Program-made: the position numbers and the translations under genes
Assembly (NCBI RefSeq): GCF_011578045.1
Contig: NZ_CP049801.1
Location: 1,240,001 to 1,304,000 of the forward strand
Direction: 5' to 3'
Length of the DNA: 64,000 bases
DNA from: Acinetobacter shaoyimingii
GTDB taxonomy: Bacteria > Pseudomonadota > Gammaproteobacteria > Pseudomonadales > Moraxellaceae
Shown here: positions 32,524-41,494 of the stretch, one piece after another
Layout of the letters: each line of letters starts with the position of its first letter
Position numbering within the stretch: the first letter of the stretch is position 1
The notes under the pieces: generated by a model
The model's database searches: none
Told to the model about the DNA's origin: nothing
The model's input: only the letters and a program-made list of their open reading frames with translations

Positions 32524-34773
32524 ATGTCTCAACCTTTATTTAACAAAGTGGCATTTATCGGACTTGGACTCATTGGTTCAAGTCTGGCACGTGTCATCAT
32601 TGCAGAAAATTTGGCAAAGCAAATTGTGGCATCGACACGTTCGGTCAAAACACTGGAAGATGCTAAAGCACTCGGTATTATTAGCGAAGGCTATAGCAAT
32701 CCTGTTGATGCGGTAAAAGATTCTGATCTGATTGTATTGGCATTGCCTGTACGTGCCACACAAAAGATTTTAGAAACCATTCAACATCACATTTTGCCGA
32801 ATGCCATCATTACTGATGTCGGTAGTACCAAAGGCAATGTGGTTGAAGCAGCGCATGCGGTATATGGGGCAGAACTACCTATTGGTTTTGTGCCCGGCCA
32901 TCCAATTGCAGGGGCAGAGCATACCGGTGTACATGCAGGTAAAGTCGATTTATTTGCCAACCATAAAGTGATTTTAACGCCACTACCCACCAGTGCACCT
33001 TGGGCGGTGGAGAAGCTGATAAGACTCTGGCAAGCGGCCAAAGCAGAAGTGATTTGCATGGATGTCGAAAAGCACGATGAAGTGTTGGCGCATACCAGTC
33101 ATTTACCGCATTTGATGGCATTTAATTTGGTTGAACAACTGGCAAATCGTGAAGATAATTTAGATATTTTCCGTTATGCGGCAGGTGGCTTTCGAGATTT
33201 CTCGCGTATTGCAGCCAGTGACCCGCAAATGTGGCATGACATTTTTTTTGCCAACAAAAAAGCCATTTTAAATGCAGTCGATGGCTTTGAACAGCAACTC
33301 GCACAGATCCGACATTTAATAGAAACCGAAGATTCAAATGCATTGATGGGTTTATTGGGACATGCGCAAGCGGCACGTCAACACTTTAATCATATGCTCG
33401 CTAAAAAACCTTTGATGGAGAAAAATAACGTGACACAGCAATTTACCATTCAGCCTGGGCCAAAGTCGTTTCAAGGGAAATTTAGCGTTCCGGGGGATAA
33501 GTCTGTTTCACACCGCTCGATCATGTTTGGTGCGATTGCAGAAGGCACAACCCATGTTACAGGTTTCCTTGAAGGTGAAGATGCATTGGCGACACTGCAA
33601 GCATTTCGTGATATGGGCGTGAACATTGAAGGACCGAAGAATGGTGAAGTGACCATTCATGGTGTCGGGATGCATGGTTTAAAAGCGCCAAAAGGTGAGT
33701 TGTATATGGGCAACTCAGGCACATCGATGCGCCTGCTTTCAGGTATGTTGTCTGCGCAAAAATTTGACTCAGTCATGACCGGTGATGCGTCATTGTCAAA
33801 ACGACCAATGGAACGTATTGCCAAGCCTTTACGTCAAATGGGTGCGCAAATTCAAACCACAGGTGAACGTGGTACGCCACCAGTGTCGATTACAGGCAAT
33901 CAAAACTTACAAGGTATTCACTACGACTTACCAATGGCATCTGCACAGGTGAAATCAGGGATTTTATTAGCAGGACTTTGGGCGCAAGGTGAAACCTCGG
34001 TGACTGAGCCAGAGCCTACACGTGACCACTCTGAACGTATGCTGCGTGCCTTTGGTTATGAAGTCAAAACTGAAGGCAACCGTATTTCACTGCAAGGTGG
34101 TGGAAAATTGGTTGGAACAAACATTCAAGTACCTTCAGATATTTCATCTGCGGCATTCTTTATGGTCGGTGCTGCCATTACCGAAGGTTCAGATGTGACA
34201 CTGGAAGCGGTGGGTATTAACCCAACCCGTACTGGTGTCATTGAAATCCTCAAACAGATGGGTGCAGACCTGAGCGTTGAAAATGAACGTATTGCTGGGG
34301 GTGAACCAATTGCAGATATTCGTATCAAAGGTTCACGTACGTTGAAAGGCATTCATATGCCTGAAGATCAAGTGCCACTGGCAATTGATGAATTCCCTGC
34401 ATTGTTTATTGCAGCTGCATGTGCAGAAGGTCAAACAATTTTAACTGGCGCTGCTGAGCTACGTGTCAAAGAGTCTGACCGTATTCAAGTCATGGCAGAT
34501 GGCTTAAAGATTATGGGTATCGACTGCACACCAACTGATGATGGCATCATCATTGAAGGGAAGGGTAAGTCTGGCGAGTGGGGTGCAATTTTCAATGGTG
34601 GTGAAATTGAATCACACCATGACCACCGTATTGCTATGAGTTTCTCGATGGCAGGTCTACGTACTTCAGGTGAAATTAAAATTGTGGGGACTGAAACCGT
34701 TGCAACCAGTTTCCCAACATTTACCCAGTTGTCAGAACAAGCGGGCTTGAATATTCAAGTCTCTGAGGCTTAA
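32524..34773 (+). CDS. tyrA-aroA: Fusion of prephenate dehydrogenase and EPSP synthase
   Basis: A 749-residue fusion. The N-terminal 290 residues are a TyrA-type prephenate/arogenate dehydrogenase with the NAD motif FIGLGLIGSSLAR, GFVPGHPIAGAEHTGVHAG and HLPHLMAFNLVEQL. The C-terminal part from about residue 300 (MEKNNVTQQFTIQPGPKSFQ) is 3-phosphoshikimate 1-carboxyvinyltransferase, with PGDKSVSHRSIMFGAIAEGT, then LYMGNSGTSMRLLSGMLSAQ and DEFPALFIAAACAEG plus KESDRI. AroA works upstream of chorismate and TyrA downstream, so the fusion spans a branch point. The same gene fusion is known in Acinetobacter and pseudomonads. It follows pheA. Confidence 0.96.
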   Translation: MSQPLFNKVAFIGLGLIGSSLARVIIAENLAKQIVASTRSVKTLEDAKALGIISEGYSNPVDAVKDSDLIVLALPVRATQKILETIQHHILPNAIITDVGSTKGNVVEAAHAVYGAELPIGFVPGHPIAGAEHTGVHAGKVDLFANHKVILTPLPTSAPWAVEKLIRLWQAAKAEVICMDVEKHDEVLAHTSHLPHLMAFNLVEQLANREDNLDIFRYAAGGFRDFSRIAASDPQMWHDIFFANKKAILNAVDGFEQQLAQIRHLIETEDSNALMGLLGHAQAARQHFNHMLAKKPLMEKNNVTQQFTIQPGPKSFQGKFSVPGDKSVSHRSIMFGAIAEGTTHVTGFLEGEDALATLQAFRDMGVNIEGPKNGEVTIHGVGMHGLKAPKGELYMGNSGTSMRLLSGMLSAQKFDSVMTGDASLSKRPMERIAKPLRQMGAQIQTTGERGTPPVSITGNQNLQGIHYDLPMASAQVKSGILLAGLWAQGETSVTEPEPTRDHSERMLRAFGYEVKTEGNRISLQGGGKLVGTNIQVPSDISSAAFFMVGAAITEGSDVTLEAVGINPTRTGVIEILKQMGADLSVENERIAGGEPIADIRIKGSRTLKGIHMPEDQVPLAIDEFPALFIAAACAEGQTILTGAAELRVKESDRIQVMADGLKIMGIDCTPTDDGIIIEGKGKSGEWGAIFNGGEIESHHDHRIAMSFSMAGLRTSGEIKIVGTETVATSFPTFTQLSEQAGLNIQVSEA

Positions 34774-34823
34774 TGTCGAGAAGATTTAAATTTATATACA
34801 AATCTTTTTCATTTTGAACGATT

Positions 34824-34856
34824 CAGCCAAGCGAAATGCTTGGCTGTTTTGTTTTT
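34824..34856 (+). terminator. Terminator of the pheA-tyrA-aroA operon
   Basis: CAGCCAAGC (34824-34832), GAAAT loop, GCTTGGCTG (34838-34846), then TTTTGTTTTT. Confidence 0.93.
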
Positions 34857-34903
34857 ATTGCTTATGCTAAATCCATACAACAAAAATGCCTTAAGGATAA
34901 GTA

Positions 34904-35281
34904 ATGAGAAAATTGAAATTTAACGCTGATTGTGAAAAACATATCCATTCAGACGCAAATTCATGCCATGTGACACAGACTTATGTGGCGGATTTTCTAT
35001 CTAAAAATTTAGGGCAATACGGCTTTCAAACGCTTCCACAAAGTGGTGATCAAGTCGCTGTGTGTGTGGATGATCAATCTTTACCACTGTCCATTACCTG
35101 TCAAAGTCTAAGTGAAGATGGACATATGGTCTGTGAAATAACGTCTCATCCTGAAGAAAATCAGGATTGGTTAGATCGTATTACAGAACAAAGTTTACTG
35201 AATCAATTGGCACTCGCCGTTGAAAATACCTTAAAAGACAATAAAGAATTCAGTGATTTTGAATGGAAGAATGGGGATTAA
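34904..35281 (+). CDS. Conserved-looking protein of unknown function, 125 residues
   Basis: A soluble, slightly acidic protein beginning MRKLKFNADCEKHIHSDANS. It contains DGHMVCEITSHPEENQDWLD and a C-terminal helix LLNQLALAVENTLKDNKEF. I recognise no domain. AAGGATAAGT just upstream of the ATG supports the start. The codon pattern resembles the neighbouring core genes. It is followed by a 430-base region without a gene. Confidence 0.7.
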   Translation: MRKLKFNADCEKHIHSDANSCHVTQTYVADFLSKNLGQYGFQTLPQSGDQVAVCVDDQSLPLSITCQSLSEDGHMVCEITSHPEENQDWLDRITEQSLLNQLALAVENTLKDNKEFSDFEWKNGD

Positions 35282-35716
35282 AACCATTTGATCCAAAATT
35301 GAGCTTTTGCTTGAGTATTTACATTTTATTGTCATGATCAAAGTTCTGATCTTGGCAATGATTAATTCTCTAATATGAATTTTGTTTTACGATTATTGAT
35401 GAATTCGTTGAATTGGATAGATGAGCATGCAAAATTTTGATCTTGTTATTCATCTATCTAGTTTTAACTGTTTCATATTAATTAAAAAAATTCATTTTCA
35501 TGCATTTTATATTTTTTAGCCTAAGTAAATTCGCATAATTACGCTGATTGGTTTGAGGTGTTTGATTTAATCATAGTGACAAGCTTGAGTAACTGTATCT
35601 ATTTAGAATTCAAATTATTTTGATTGATTAACCTGAATGTTAAATAAATCAAAAAACATAAATTTGATCACTATCAAATTTAATACTCACTGGAAAATTT
35701 ACTTACTCCAATTTTT
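35282..35716. other. Intergenic AT-rich stretch
   Basis: I see no gene, hairpin with a T-tract, or repeat that I can defend here. Confidence 0.5.
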
Positions 35717-36337
35717 CTAAAGTTGATTAAGAAGTTTGATTGCAAGACCAAACATAAATATGGCGGTAAGCTTGAAGACAATGTGTAGTACGCGCGGATT
35801 ATGCAATTTTGACTTTAGTTTGGTTGCGAAAATGATGTATGCAGCACCAACAATTATTAGCGTAAACACTGTTGAAATCAGAATAAGAACAAATAAATGA
35901 GCTGGAATTTTTTGATGAACTGAAAAAATAGCAGGAACTAAGGCTAAGTAGAAACTGATGGTTTTTGGATTGCTTAAGGTGAGTCTTAAACCCTCATAAT
36001 ATGATGAAAACTTATGATTTTTCGAAGATTTAGTTGTCGAAGCTAATGCATTTGAATAGTCGTATAGCCAAAACTGACAAGATAAATAGATGAGATATAA
36101 GGCTGATAAGATAAGGACAAAATTAAAAAAAGAAGAATATATTTTTAGTATTAAATTTATTCCAAAAATTGAAAACAACAAATAAATTAAGTCACCCGTT
36201 ATGAGCCCCATGAGCATCAAAAATGCTTGTTTAGAATTTTGACTGAGTGTTTTGAAAAGCAATCCTGTCATACCTGGACCGGGGATAAGTGCAGCTAAAC
36301 CTAAACTAAATATATATAAGCCAATCTGTGAGAACAT
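35717..36337 (-). CDS. LysE/RhtB-family amino acid exporter
   Basis: A 206-residue inner-membrane protein with five or six hydrophobic segments and the family start IFSLGLAALIPGPGMTGLLF (PGP motif), GLITGDLIYLLFSIFG near residue 45 and TLSNPKTISFYLALVPAIF near 120. Such proteins export amino acids or homoserine-like metabolites. An Lrp-type regulator is transcribed divergently 129 bases away, the usual arrangement. The substrate cannot be inferred from the sequence. Confidence 0.93.
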   Translation of the reverse strand: MFSQIGLYIFSLGLAALIPGPGMTGLLFKTLSQNSKQAFLMLMGLITGDLIYLLFSIFGINLILKIYSSFFNFVLILSALYLIYLSCQFWLYDYSNALASTTKSSKNHKFSSYYEGLRLTLSNPKTISFYLALVPAIFSVHQKIPAHLFVLILISTVFTLIIVGAAYIIFATKLKSKLHNPRVLHIVFKLTAIFMFGLAIKLLNQL

Positions 36338-36466
36338 ATTTGTTAAAAAAGTTGTTAAGGTGATCAGTATTTTTGAATATTTAATGAGAAAATTTTCACC
36401 TAAAAATTCTAATAAAGTGTTATTTTAGGGATGAAATGACCTAATTATTGTAAATATAGAAATAAA

Positions 36467-36946
36467 ATGACCAAGATTAAAATTGACCGTTCAGATGCTA
36501 AAATTTTAGATTTACTCCAAAAAGATGCACGAAAAACAAACCAAGAGTTAGCCGATACTATTGGTATGTCAGCTTCTCCTTGTTGGCGTCGTGTAAAACG
36601 TTTAGAAGATGATCAAATTATTCGTGGTTATGGGGTGTTATTAGATCGTAAGAAAATTGGACTTGGAGTAATGGTTTTTATTCGTGTCTCAATCGATAGT
36701 CACAGTGAACTTGAAGCAAAGAAATTTGAAGAACAAGTCAGTCAATTGGACAATGTGGTTGCTTGTTACAGCATAGGTGGTGATGCTGATTTTCTTCTTC
36801 AAGTCGTATCACCAGATTTAGATACTTATGCTGAATTTTCGATGTCGATTATTCGTCGCTTACCAGGCATTAAAGAAATGCAAAGTATGTTTGTGCTTAA
36901 AGAAATTAAACCATTTCTATCTTTTCCAGTTCAAGTAAATCAATAA
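36467..36946 (+). CDS. Lrp/AsnC-family regulator
   Basis: The 159-residue protein has the N-terminal HTH (AKILDLLQKDARKTNQELAD, then MSASPCWRRVKRLEDD) and the C-terminal RAM/ACT-like ligand domain (LLQVVSPDLDTYAEFSMSI). Lrp family regulators bind amino acids and control amino acid transport or metabolism. The divergent LysE-family gene is the likely target. The start MTKIKIDRSDAKILD at 36467 is standard. It converges with the membrane protein gene at 36979, from which it is separated by 32 bases. Confidence 0.93.
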   Translation: MTKIKIDRSDAKILDLLQKDARKTNQELADTIGMSASPCWRRVKRLEDDQIIRGYGVLLDRKKIGLGVMVFIRVSIDSHSELEAKKFEEQVSQLDNVVACYSIGGDADFLLQVVSPDLDTYAEFSMSIIRRLPGIKEMQSMFVLKEIKPFLSFPVQVNQ

Positions 36947-36978
36947 GAATAAAAATAGAATGATGTTCTAAGGTCGTT

Positions 36979-37368
36979 TCATTTTTTATTTTTATACTTT
37001 AAGTGAAAAAGAAATGAACCGATTAATGTGCAAAACAAAAACAATAAAAATATTAAGATGAGTATTGGTACTGTAAGCTGATTTATATAAATATAAAAAA
37101 AGATAAAGATTGAGAATAGAAAATTATATGTGTTAGCGAGTAAAAATTTTTTGTTGGTCGGGGCATAGAAAGTTGTCAGATAGCCCAGAAATACTGCTGA
37201 AATGAATTCTAAAGAAAATAGGACATATAATGATCGAATACACGATTCTAAATATTTTTGATTAAATCCACATCCTATAGCGATACTTAACATGAGTAGA
37301 TTAAATATAATAAAAATCGTTGCAAAGTACATAAAGGGGATAAGTAAGAATTTTAGCCAAATTTTCAT
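36979..37368 (-). CDS. Small membrane protein of unknown function
   Basis: A 129-residue protein with four hydrophobic segments: FLLIPFMYFATIFIIFNLLM, LYVLFSLEFISAVFLGYLTT, FLFSIFIFFYIYINQL and ILILIFLLFLFCTLIGSFLF. The loops are short and the C-terminus is KYKNKK. No family recognised. It is probably in a transcription unit with the upstream gene at 37422, both on the minus strand with about 50 bases between. Base composition is more AT-rich than the core genes. Confidence 0.6.
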   Translation of the reverse strand: MKIWLKFLLIPFMYFATIFIIFNLLMLSIAIGCGFNQKYLESCIRSLYVLFSLEFISAVFLGYLTTFYAPTNKKFLLANTYNFLFSIFIFFYIYINQLTVPILILIFLLFLFCTLIGSFLFHLKYKNKK

Positions 37369-37421
37369 TTTAACTTTCTAATTTTATTCATTATAAATGA
37401 AGTATATCGCTAATAATGGAT

Positions 37422-37724
37422 TTAAGTATATTGATCTTTCCAATGTTGAAAGGCTTTCAACATTTGTTCTTTTTGTAATTTAGAAACATTTGGATATGAG
37501 TAAAAGCGATCATAGTCGCGCCGTAAAAGGCTACTCTGTATGCGCTTTGCTAAGTTATTTATGGCAGATTTTCCATAATCTCGATAATCATTTTCAGCCT
37601 GTTGATCTAAGCAGATTGCAAAAGACCAACTTACTGCACTGTTATCTACTTGAAGCTCTAAATATATGCCAAGATGATCTTGATAGAGTTCCCATTCATA
37701 GGGTTCAATTTCAATGAGTTTCAT
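37422..37724 (-). CDS. Protein of unknown function, 100 residues
   Basis: A soluble protein with MKLIEIEPYEWELYQDHLGI, SFAICLDQQAENDYRDYGKS and a C-terminal helix LQKEQMLKAFQHWKDQYT. I recognise no family. It is acidic in the first half and has a central region that might form a short beta sheet. Its even composition and its position next to another minus-strand gene support it, but it could be a lineage-specific gene. Confidence 0.6.
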   Translation of the reverse strand: MKLIEIEPYEWELYQDHLGIYLELQVDNSAVSWSFAICLDQQAENDYRDYGKSAINNLAKRIQSSLLRRDYDRFYSYPNVSKLQKEQMLKAFQHWKDQYT

Positions 37725-37816
37725 TTAATTTTCTACTTTTATATTGTTATGATTAAAAAAAATACTTTATTTTGAATGAGCTTTATAAGTTTGGCGACGT
37801 GGTTGTATTTTAGACA

Positions 37817-37844
37817 TTAAAAGCTGTGAGTTCACAGCTTTTAA
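37817..37844. terminator. Terminator downstream of the alpha/beta hydrolase gene
   Basis: TTAAAAGCTGTGA (37817-37829) pairs with TCACAGCTTTTAA (37832-37844) around a very short loop. T-rich flanks on both sides; it lies 15 bases past the hydrolase stop on the minus strand. Confidence 0.8.
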
Positions 37845-37859
37845 TTCATCATCACTATT

Positions 37860-38492
37860 TTAAGCTATTAGCAAAAACCGGGAAATCGCAATTCGAAGTT
37901 GTTTTAAATAACCTGTAAAGAAATGATTGGCGCCCGGTAATACAGTCAACAAATGACGTTGTGGTTTCGCCCAAACAATTAAATCAGACAATAAGGTAAT
38001 GTCATCCGCCTCACCGTGAATAAATAAAATATCACCTTTAATTTCAGGTGTAACATAATGACGTAAACCTTGAACGGTTGCTGTTGGTAAGCCACATAAA
38101 ATCATTTGTTTCGGACGTTGACCTTCAGTCAAAGCATCATAACTTTTTGCCATGACATGCGCGCCAAAACTAAATCCGCCTGCGTAGAAAGGCAAGTCAG
38201 GATGTAAAGATCTGACATGACCGATGACTGCTAAATTGTCTTCAGTTTCGCCAAAGCCTTCATCATGAACGCCATCACTGTGACCAGAGCCACGAAAACT
38301 TGGACGATAAACGACACAACCTTGTTCAGTTAATATCTGAGCCAAAAGTGCGGGTACTTTATGTTGCGGTGTACCACCTTGTAATGGATGAGGGTGACAA
38401 ACGACAGCAAATCCTTTCACTTCGCCCTGAGGATAGTCAACAAACATCTCAATTTTGCCAACTGGACCTTGAATGAACACTTGTTCAGACAT
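37860..38492 (-). CDS. Alpha/beta hydrolase
   Basis: A 210-residue cytosolic enzyme of the alpha/beta-hydrolase fold, close to the group with CHPHPLQGGTPQHKVPALLA near residue 32. The nucleophile elbow is GGFSFGAHVMA (Ser near 110), an aspartate is in IHGEADDITLL near 157 and the histidine is in LPGANHFFTGYL near 187. These three form a plausible catalytic triad. The substrate is unknown; esterase or lipase activity is only an inference from the fold. It stands alone, with yaaA divergent. Confidence 0.9.
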   Translation of the reverse strand: MSEQVFIQGPVGKIEMFVDYPQGEVKGFAVVCHPHPLQGGTPQHKVPALLAQILTEQGCVVYRPSFRGSGHSDGVHDEGFGETEDNLAVIGHVRSLHPDLPFYAGGFSFGAHVMAKSYDALTEGQRPKQMILCGLPTATVQGLRHYVTPEIKGDILFIHGEADDITLLSDLIVWAKPQRHLLTVLPGANHFFTGYLKQLRIAISRFLLIA

Positions 38493-38615
38493 AACTTTAC
38501 CGATTAGATTGCAGGGGAATTGGGTATTTTAACGACAATATTCAAGAAAAACACCGTTGGTAATAAAATAACTCTACTGTTATAGTTTGATTAATTGTTT
38601 TTTGATCAGGTTTAT

Positions 38616-39395
38616 ATGCTCGCTTTAATTTCCCCAGCTAAGACTTTAGATTACGAATCCCAAATTCCGTCAGATGTTTACACAATTCCACGTTTATTGA
38701 ATCATTCCCAGCAACTTATAGACGTAGCAAAAAAATTATCTGCCACTGATATTGCTCAACTCATGACAGTAAGCGAAAAAATTGCCAAACTGAATGTTGA
38801 ACGTTTTCACGATTGGGAAGCAGATTTTAGCCTTGCCAATGCACGACAAGCCATTTTCGCGTTTAAAGGTGATGTGTATACAGGTTTAGATGCCTATCAT
38901 CTTAAAGAAGACGATTTGAGTTTTGCACAACAGCATTTACGCATGTTGTCTGGGCTTTACGGTTTACTTCGTCCACTCGATTTAATGATGCCATATCGTT
39001 TGGAGATGGGAACAAAACTTCAGAATCCAAAAGGGCATAACCTGTATGAATTTTGGGGCGATAACATTACCAATCTGATCAATTCTGATTTAGCAGAAAC
39101 TCAATCAGAAATTTTGGTCAATATTGCTTCTGATGAATATTATAAGTCAGTCAAAGAAAGCAAAATTCAAGCTGAGATTATTAAACCTGTATTTTTGGAT
39201 CAGAAAAATGACAAATACAAAGTCATTAGTTTCTATGCCAAAAAAGCCCGTGGTTTGATGGCACGTTATATCATCGAAAACCAAATTGAAAAAGTGGAAG
39301 ACTTAAAAGCCTTTAATAGCGAAGGTTATTATTTTGATGCAGACAGTTCTCTCAAGGGTGAATTGGTGTTCAAACGTGATGAACAAGCGGCTTAA
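38616..39395 (+). CDS. yaaA: Peroxide stress protein YaaA
   Basis: YaaA (UPF0246) lowers intracellular free iron during hydrogen peroxide stress. The 259-residue protein has the conserved start [20 protein letters not shown], then [20 protein letters not shown] and [20 protein letters not shown] near residue 120, plus [11 protein letters not shown] near 165. Binding of DNA or iron is known for some relatives. The ATG at 38616 with CAGG six bases upstream is preferred over the frame start at 38595. Next gene starts 38 bases later. Confidence 0.95.
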   Translation: MLALISPAKTLDYESQIPSDVYTIPRLLNHSQQLIDVAKKLSATDIAQLMTVSEKIAKLNVERFHDWEADFSLANARQAIFAFKGDVYTGLDAYHLKEDDLSFAQQHLRMLSGLYGLLRPLDLMMPYRLEMGTKLQNPKGHNLYEFWGDNITNLINSDLAETQSEILVNIASDEYYKSVKESKIQAEIIKPVFLDQKNDKYKVISFYAKKARGLMARYIIENQIEKVEDLKAFNSEGYYFDADSSLKGELVFKRDEQAA

Positions 39396-39432
39396 AGCAG
39401 GTCTTCTATCATTTTGATTACAGGTGCATTCA

Positions 39433-40068
39433 ATGAGTGATATTCAAGATTATTCGAATCGATTTCAAGATCATTGGATGTGCTTTGCCACTGTTTTAGA
39501 TCTTCCACAAGATATTAGCCAAAACATCTACCGAATATTAAGTACCGCCTATAATGAATCACAACGTGCCTATCATACTTGCCAGCATATTGTGGAATGT
39601 TTGAACCTATTACACGATATTCGCGAACATCTTCATGACCCAATTGCTGTTGAAATGGCAATTTGGTTTCATGATGTTGTTTATGACCCAAAGTCATCTG
39701 AAAATGAACTGCGCAGTGCCGAACTCATGAAAGATATTTGTTCGAATATTTTAAATGAGGTCAGGCTTAACAAAGTCTATGCGTGGATAGTTGCGACACA
39801 ACATCATCAACCAACAGATGATGCAGATTTACAGTATCTTCTAGATATTGATCTCGCGATTTTAGCAAGTGAAAAACAAAGATTTGAGCAATATGAACAG
39901 CAGATTCGTTTCGAATACGCTTGGGTCGAATCAACTTTATATCAAACGAAGCGACAAGCAGTTTTACAGCATTTTGCACAAATGCAACCGCTGTATCAGA
40001 CGTCTTATTTCCAACAATATTTTGAAGAACAAGCCAAACTGAATTTACAAGCGGCAATTGATTGTTGA
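39433..40068 (+). CDS. HD-domain phosphohydrolase-like protein
   Basis: A 211-residue protein with the HD motif near residue 75 (IWFHDVVYDPKSSENELRSA) and a first histidine in AYHTCQHIVECLNLLHD near 45; the later AWIVATQHHQPTDDADLQYL and LLDIDLAILASEK complete the metal site. This pattern is the family of predicted metal-dependent HD phosphohydrolases. The substrate is unknown. AGG eight bases before the ATG at 39433 supports this start over the GTG at 39424. It follows yaaA with 37 bases between, so they may be co-transcribed. Confidence 0.9.
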   Translation: MSDIQDYSNRFQDHWMCFATVLDLPQDISQNIYRILSTAYNESQRAYHTCQHIVECLNLLHDIREHLHDPIAVEMAIWFHDVVYDPKSSENELRSAELMKDICSNILNEVRLNKVYAWIVATQHHQPTDDADLQYLLDIDLAILASEKQRFEQYEQQIRFEYAWVESTLYQTKRQAVLQHFAQMQPLYQTSYFQQYFEEQAKLNLQAAIDC

Positions 40069-40206
40069 TCATTCAATTGTCAATCATCTAAAAAATTGGC
40101 CTAAGCGCATCACTGAATATCAATGAAATTCATATAATTTGATTCAGGTTTTATCTCAGGCCAATTCCCACAAGAAGAAATGATTAACCTATTCGATGAT
40201 TGAGCT

Positions 40207-41010
40207 CTAAGGATGAGCTGATATCGACGTGATGCTGTAAAACTCATTTGTAGGTTTCTGTTTCGAATCAATTTTTTCATGAATTGCAATGATATACGCA
40301 CCAGATTGAGGGAGTTTCACTTCTGCTGTACCCAGTGCATTGGTATTCAGTTCAGTCGCTTGTTTTTCACTTTGACCTTGGGACATGATGCTAATTTTTG
40401 CATTTTTTAGATTTTGATTATTTTTCTTTACCGTCAATTTAAACGGGGTATTGGCTTTAATTTCATTGGGATGAACTGAAAATTGTATATTCAATCGAGT
40501 ACTGGAATTTGTCGATATTGGCGTGGTTTTATTTTTGCTTAAATAGCTTTGGATGAGCCATTCACGTGTAATCGTTTCTGTTGCAGGCACTTGCTTATTT
40601 TTAAAATCTGACGGAATAACATATTCTCGGTCTTTCAATGCTCCTGCTTGCTCCGCAGGAATGTCGACAAAAATTCTCCATTCATTGTTATAGCGGGTGT
40701 ATTGGATAGGAAATGTCACTTTTGATGACACATGGTAAGTACCATCTTCAGTCAAAAGGAGATCAAAGACAGTTGCCGATTTTAATGTGGTTTTTGATTG
40801 GATGGTTGAATTTTGTTTACTTGGAGACAGTACATTTAAAGTTCCATCTTTTAATGCATGCTCGCTGTCTAGTGCATCTTCGGCAAAACCTGCGATAACA
40901 GGAATTTGAGCATTTGCGGTACTAAAACTTAAAGGTGCTAAGTAAGGTTGATGTGCCCAAGTTGCAGACACAGCGCATGACAAAATTGCTGTAATCAAAA
41001 CATTTTTCAT
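40207..41010 (-). CDS. Periplasmic DUF4198-type protein, probable metal-uptake accessory
   Basis: The 267-residue protein has a Sec signal peptide (MKNVLITAILSCAVSATWAH) and a mature N-terminus starting HQPYLAPLSF, typical of the DUF4198/NikM-like group in which the N-terminal histidine may bind metal. The central TFPIQYTRYNNEWRIFVDIP and the C-terminal FSVHPNEIKANTPFKLTV, then NALGTAEVKLPQSGAYIIAI form beta strands. These proteins are usually iron- or nickel-regulated; a Fur-box-like site lies upstream. No TonB receptor is adjacent. The specific metal is unknown. Confidence 0.8.
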   Translation of the reverse strand: MKNVLITAILSCAVSATWAHQPYLAPLSFSTANAQIPVIAGFAEDALDSEHALKDGTLNVLSPSKQNSTIQSKTTLKSATVFDLLLTEDGTYHVSSKVTFPIQYTRYNNEWRIFVDIPAEQAGALKDREYVIPSDFKNKQVPATETITREWLIQSYLSKNKTTPISTNSSTRLNIQFSVHPNEIKANTPFKLTVKKNNQNLKNAKISIMSQGQSEKQATELNTNALGTAEVKLPQSGAYIIAIHEKIDSKQKPTNEFYSITSISAHP

Positions 41011-41050
41011 AAAGTTAGCCTAGTTTATGTGTTATTAAAATTTATGTAAA

Positions 41051-41065
41051 TGATAATTATTTACA
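41051..41065. promoter_or_regulatory. Fur-box-like site upstream of the DUF4198 gene
   Basis: TGATAAT-T-ATTTACA matches the 7-1-7 Fur pattern with two deviations, 40 bases upstream of the ATG. It supports iron-dependent control of the DUF4198 gene. Confidence 0.65.
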
Positions 41066-41494
41066 ATAACATTTTAAACTTCGGCAATTCAAGCGAATAG
41101 TAAAACAGAATGTACGATTGCAAGGATGAACATTTAGCAATATCGGAATGGTGAATTTTATTGTGTTTTAAATATCTGATATTTCTTGTTTTAAATAAAG
41201 AATCTGGGGTAAAAAGGATATTAGGATGAACATTTAGTCGCATTGAGACAGAACGATTCAAATGACTATTGTTAAAATCAAAAAGAATTGAAAGTGATGT
41301 CTAAGAATCTTTTTCGGCTTGCACAATCGTTAAATAATCTCTCGAATTTGTTATCTCATTATTTTTAAAAAGTTTATTTAAATAGCGAGATTTCATTTAC
41401 ATTTATTCACTATTTTTTCGTCTGATTCGCATATTTATTGTTGCTAAAATTTGTTTAAATATGCGGATATAAAACTTTAAAAAAGACAATAAAG
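41066..41494. other. AT-rich promoter region of the vgrG island
   Basis: About 430 bases between the Fur-type site and vgrG. I see no convincing gene or hairpin. A 66-codon minus-strand frame at 41061-41261 has no recognisable feature. Confidence 0.4.

Noticed and set aside
37490..37717. Plus-strand frame over the 100-residue minus-strand gene
   Set aside because: Shadow frame; the minus-strand product has the more protein-like composition.
41061..41261. 66-codon minus-strand frame upstream of the DUF4198 gene
   Set aside because: Lies over the Fur-like site and promoter; no family pattern.
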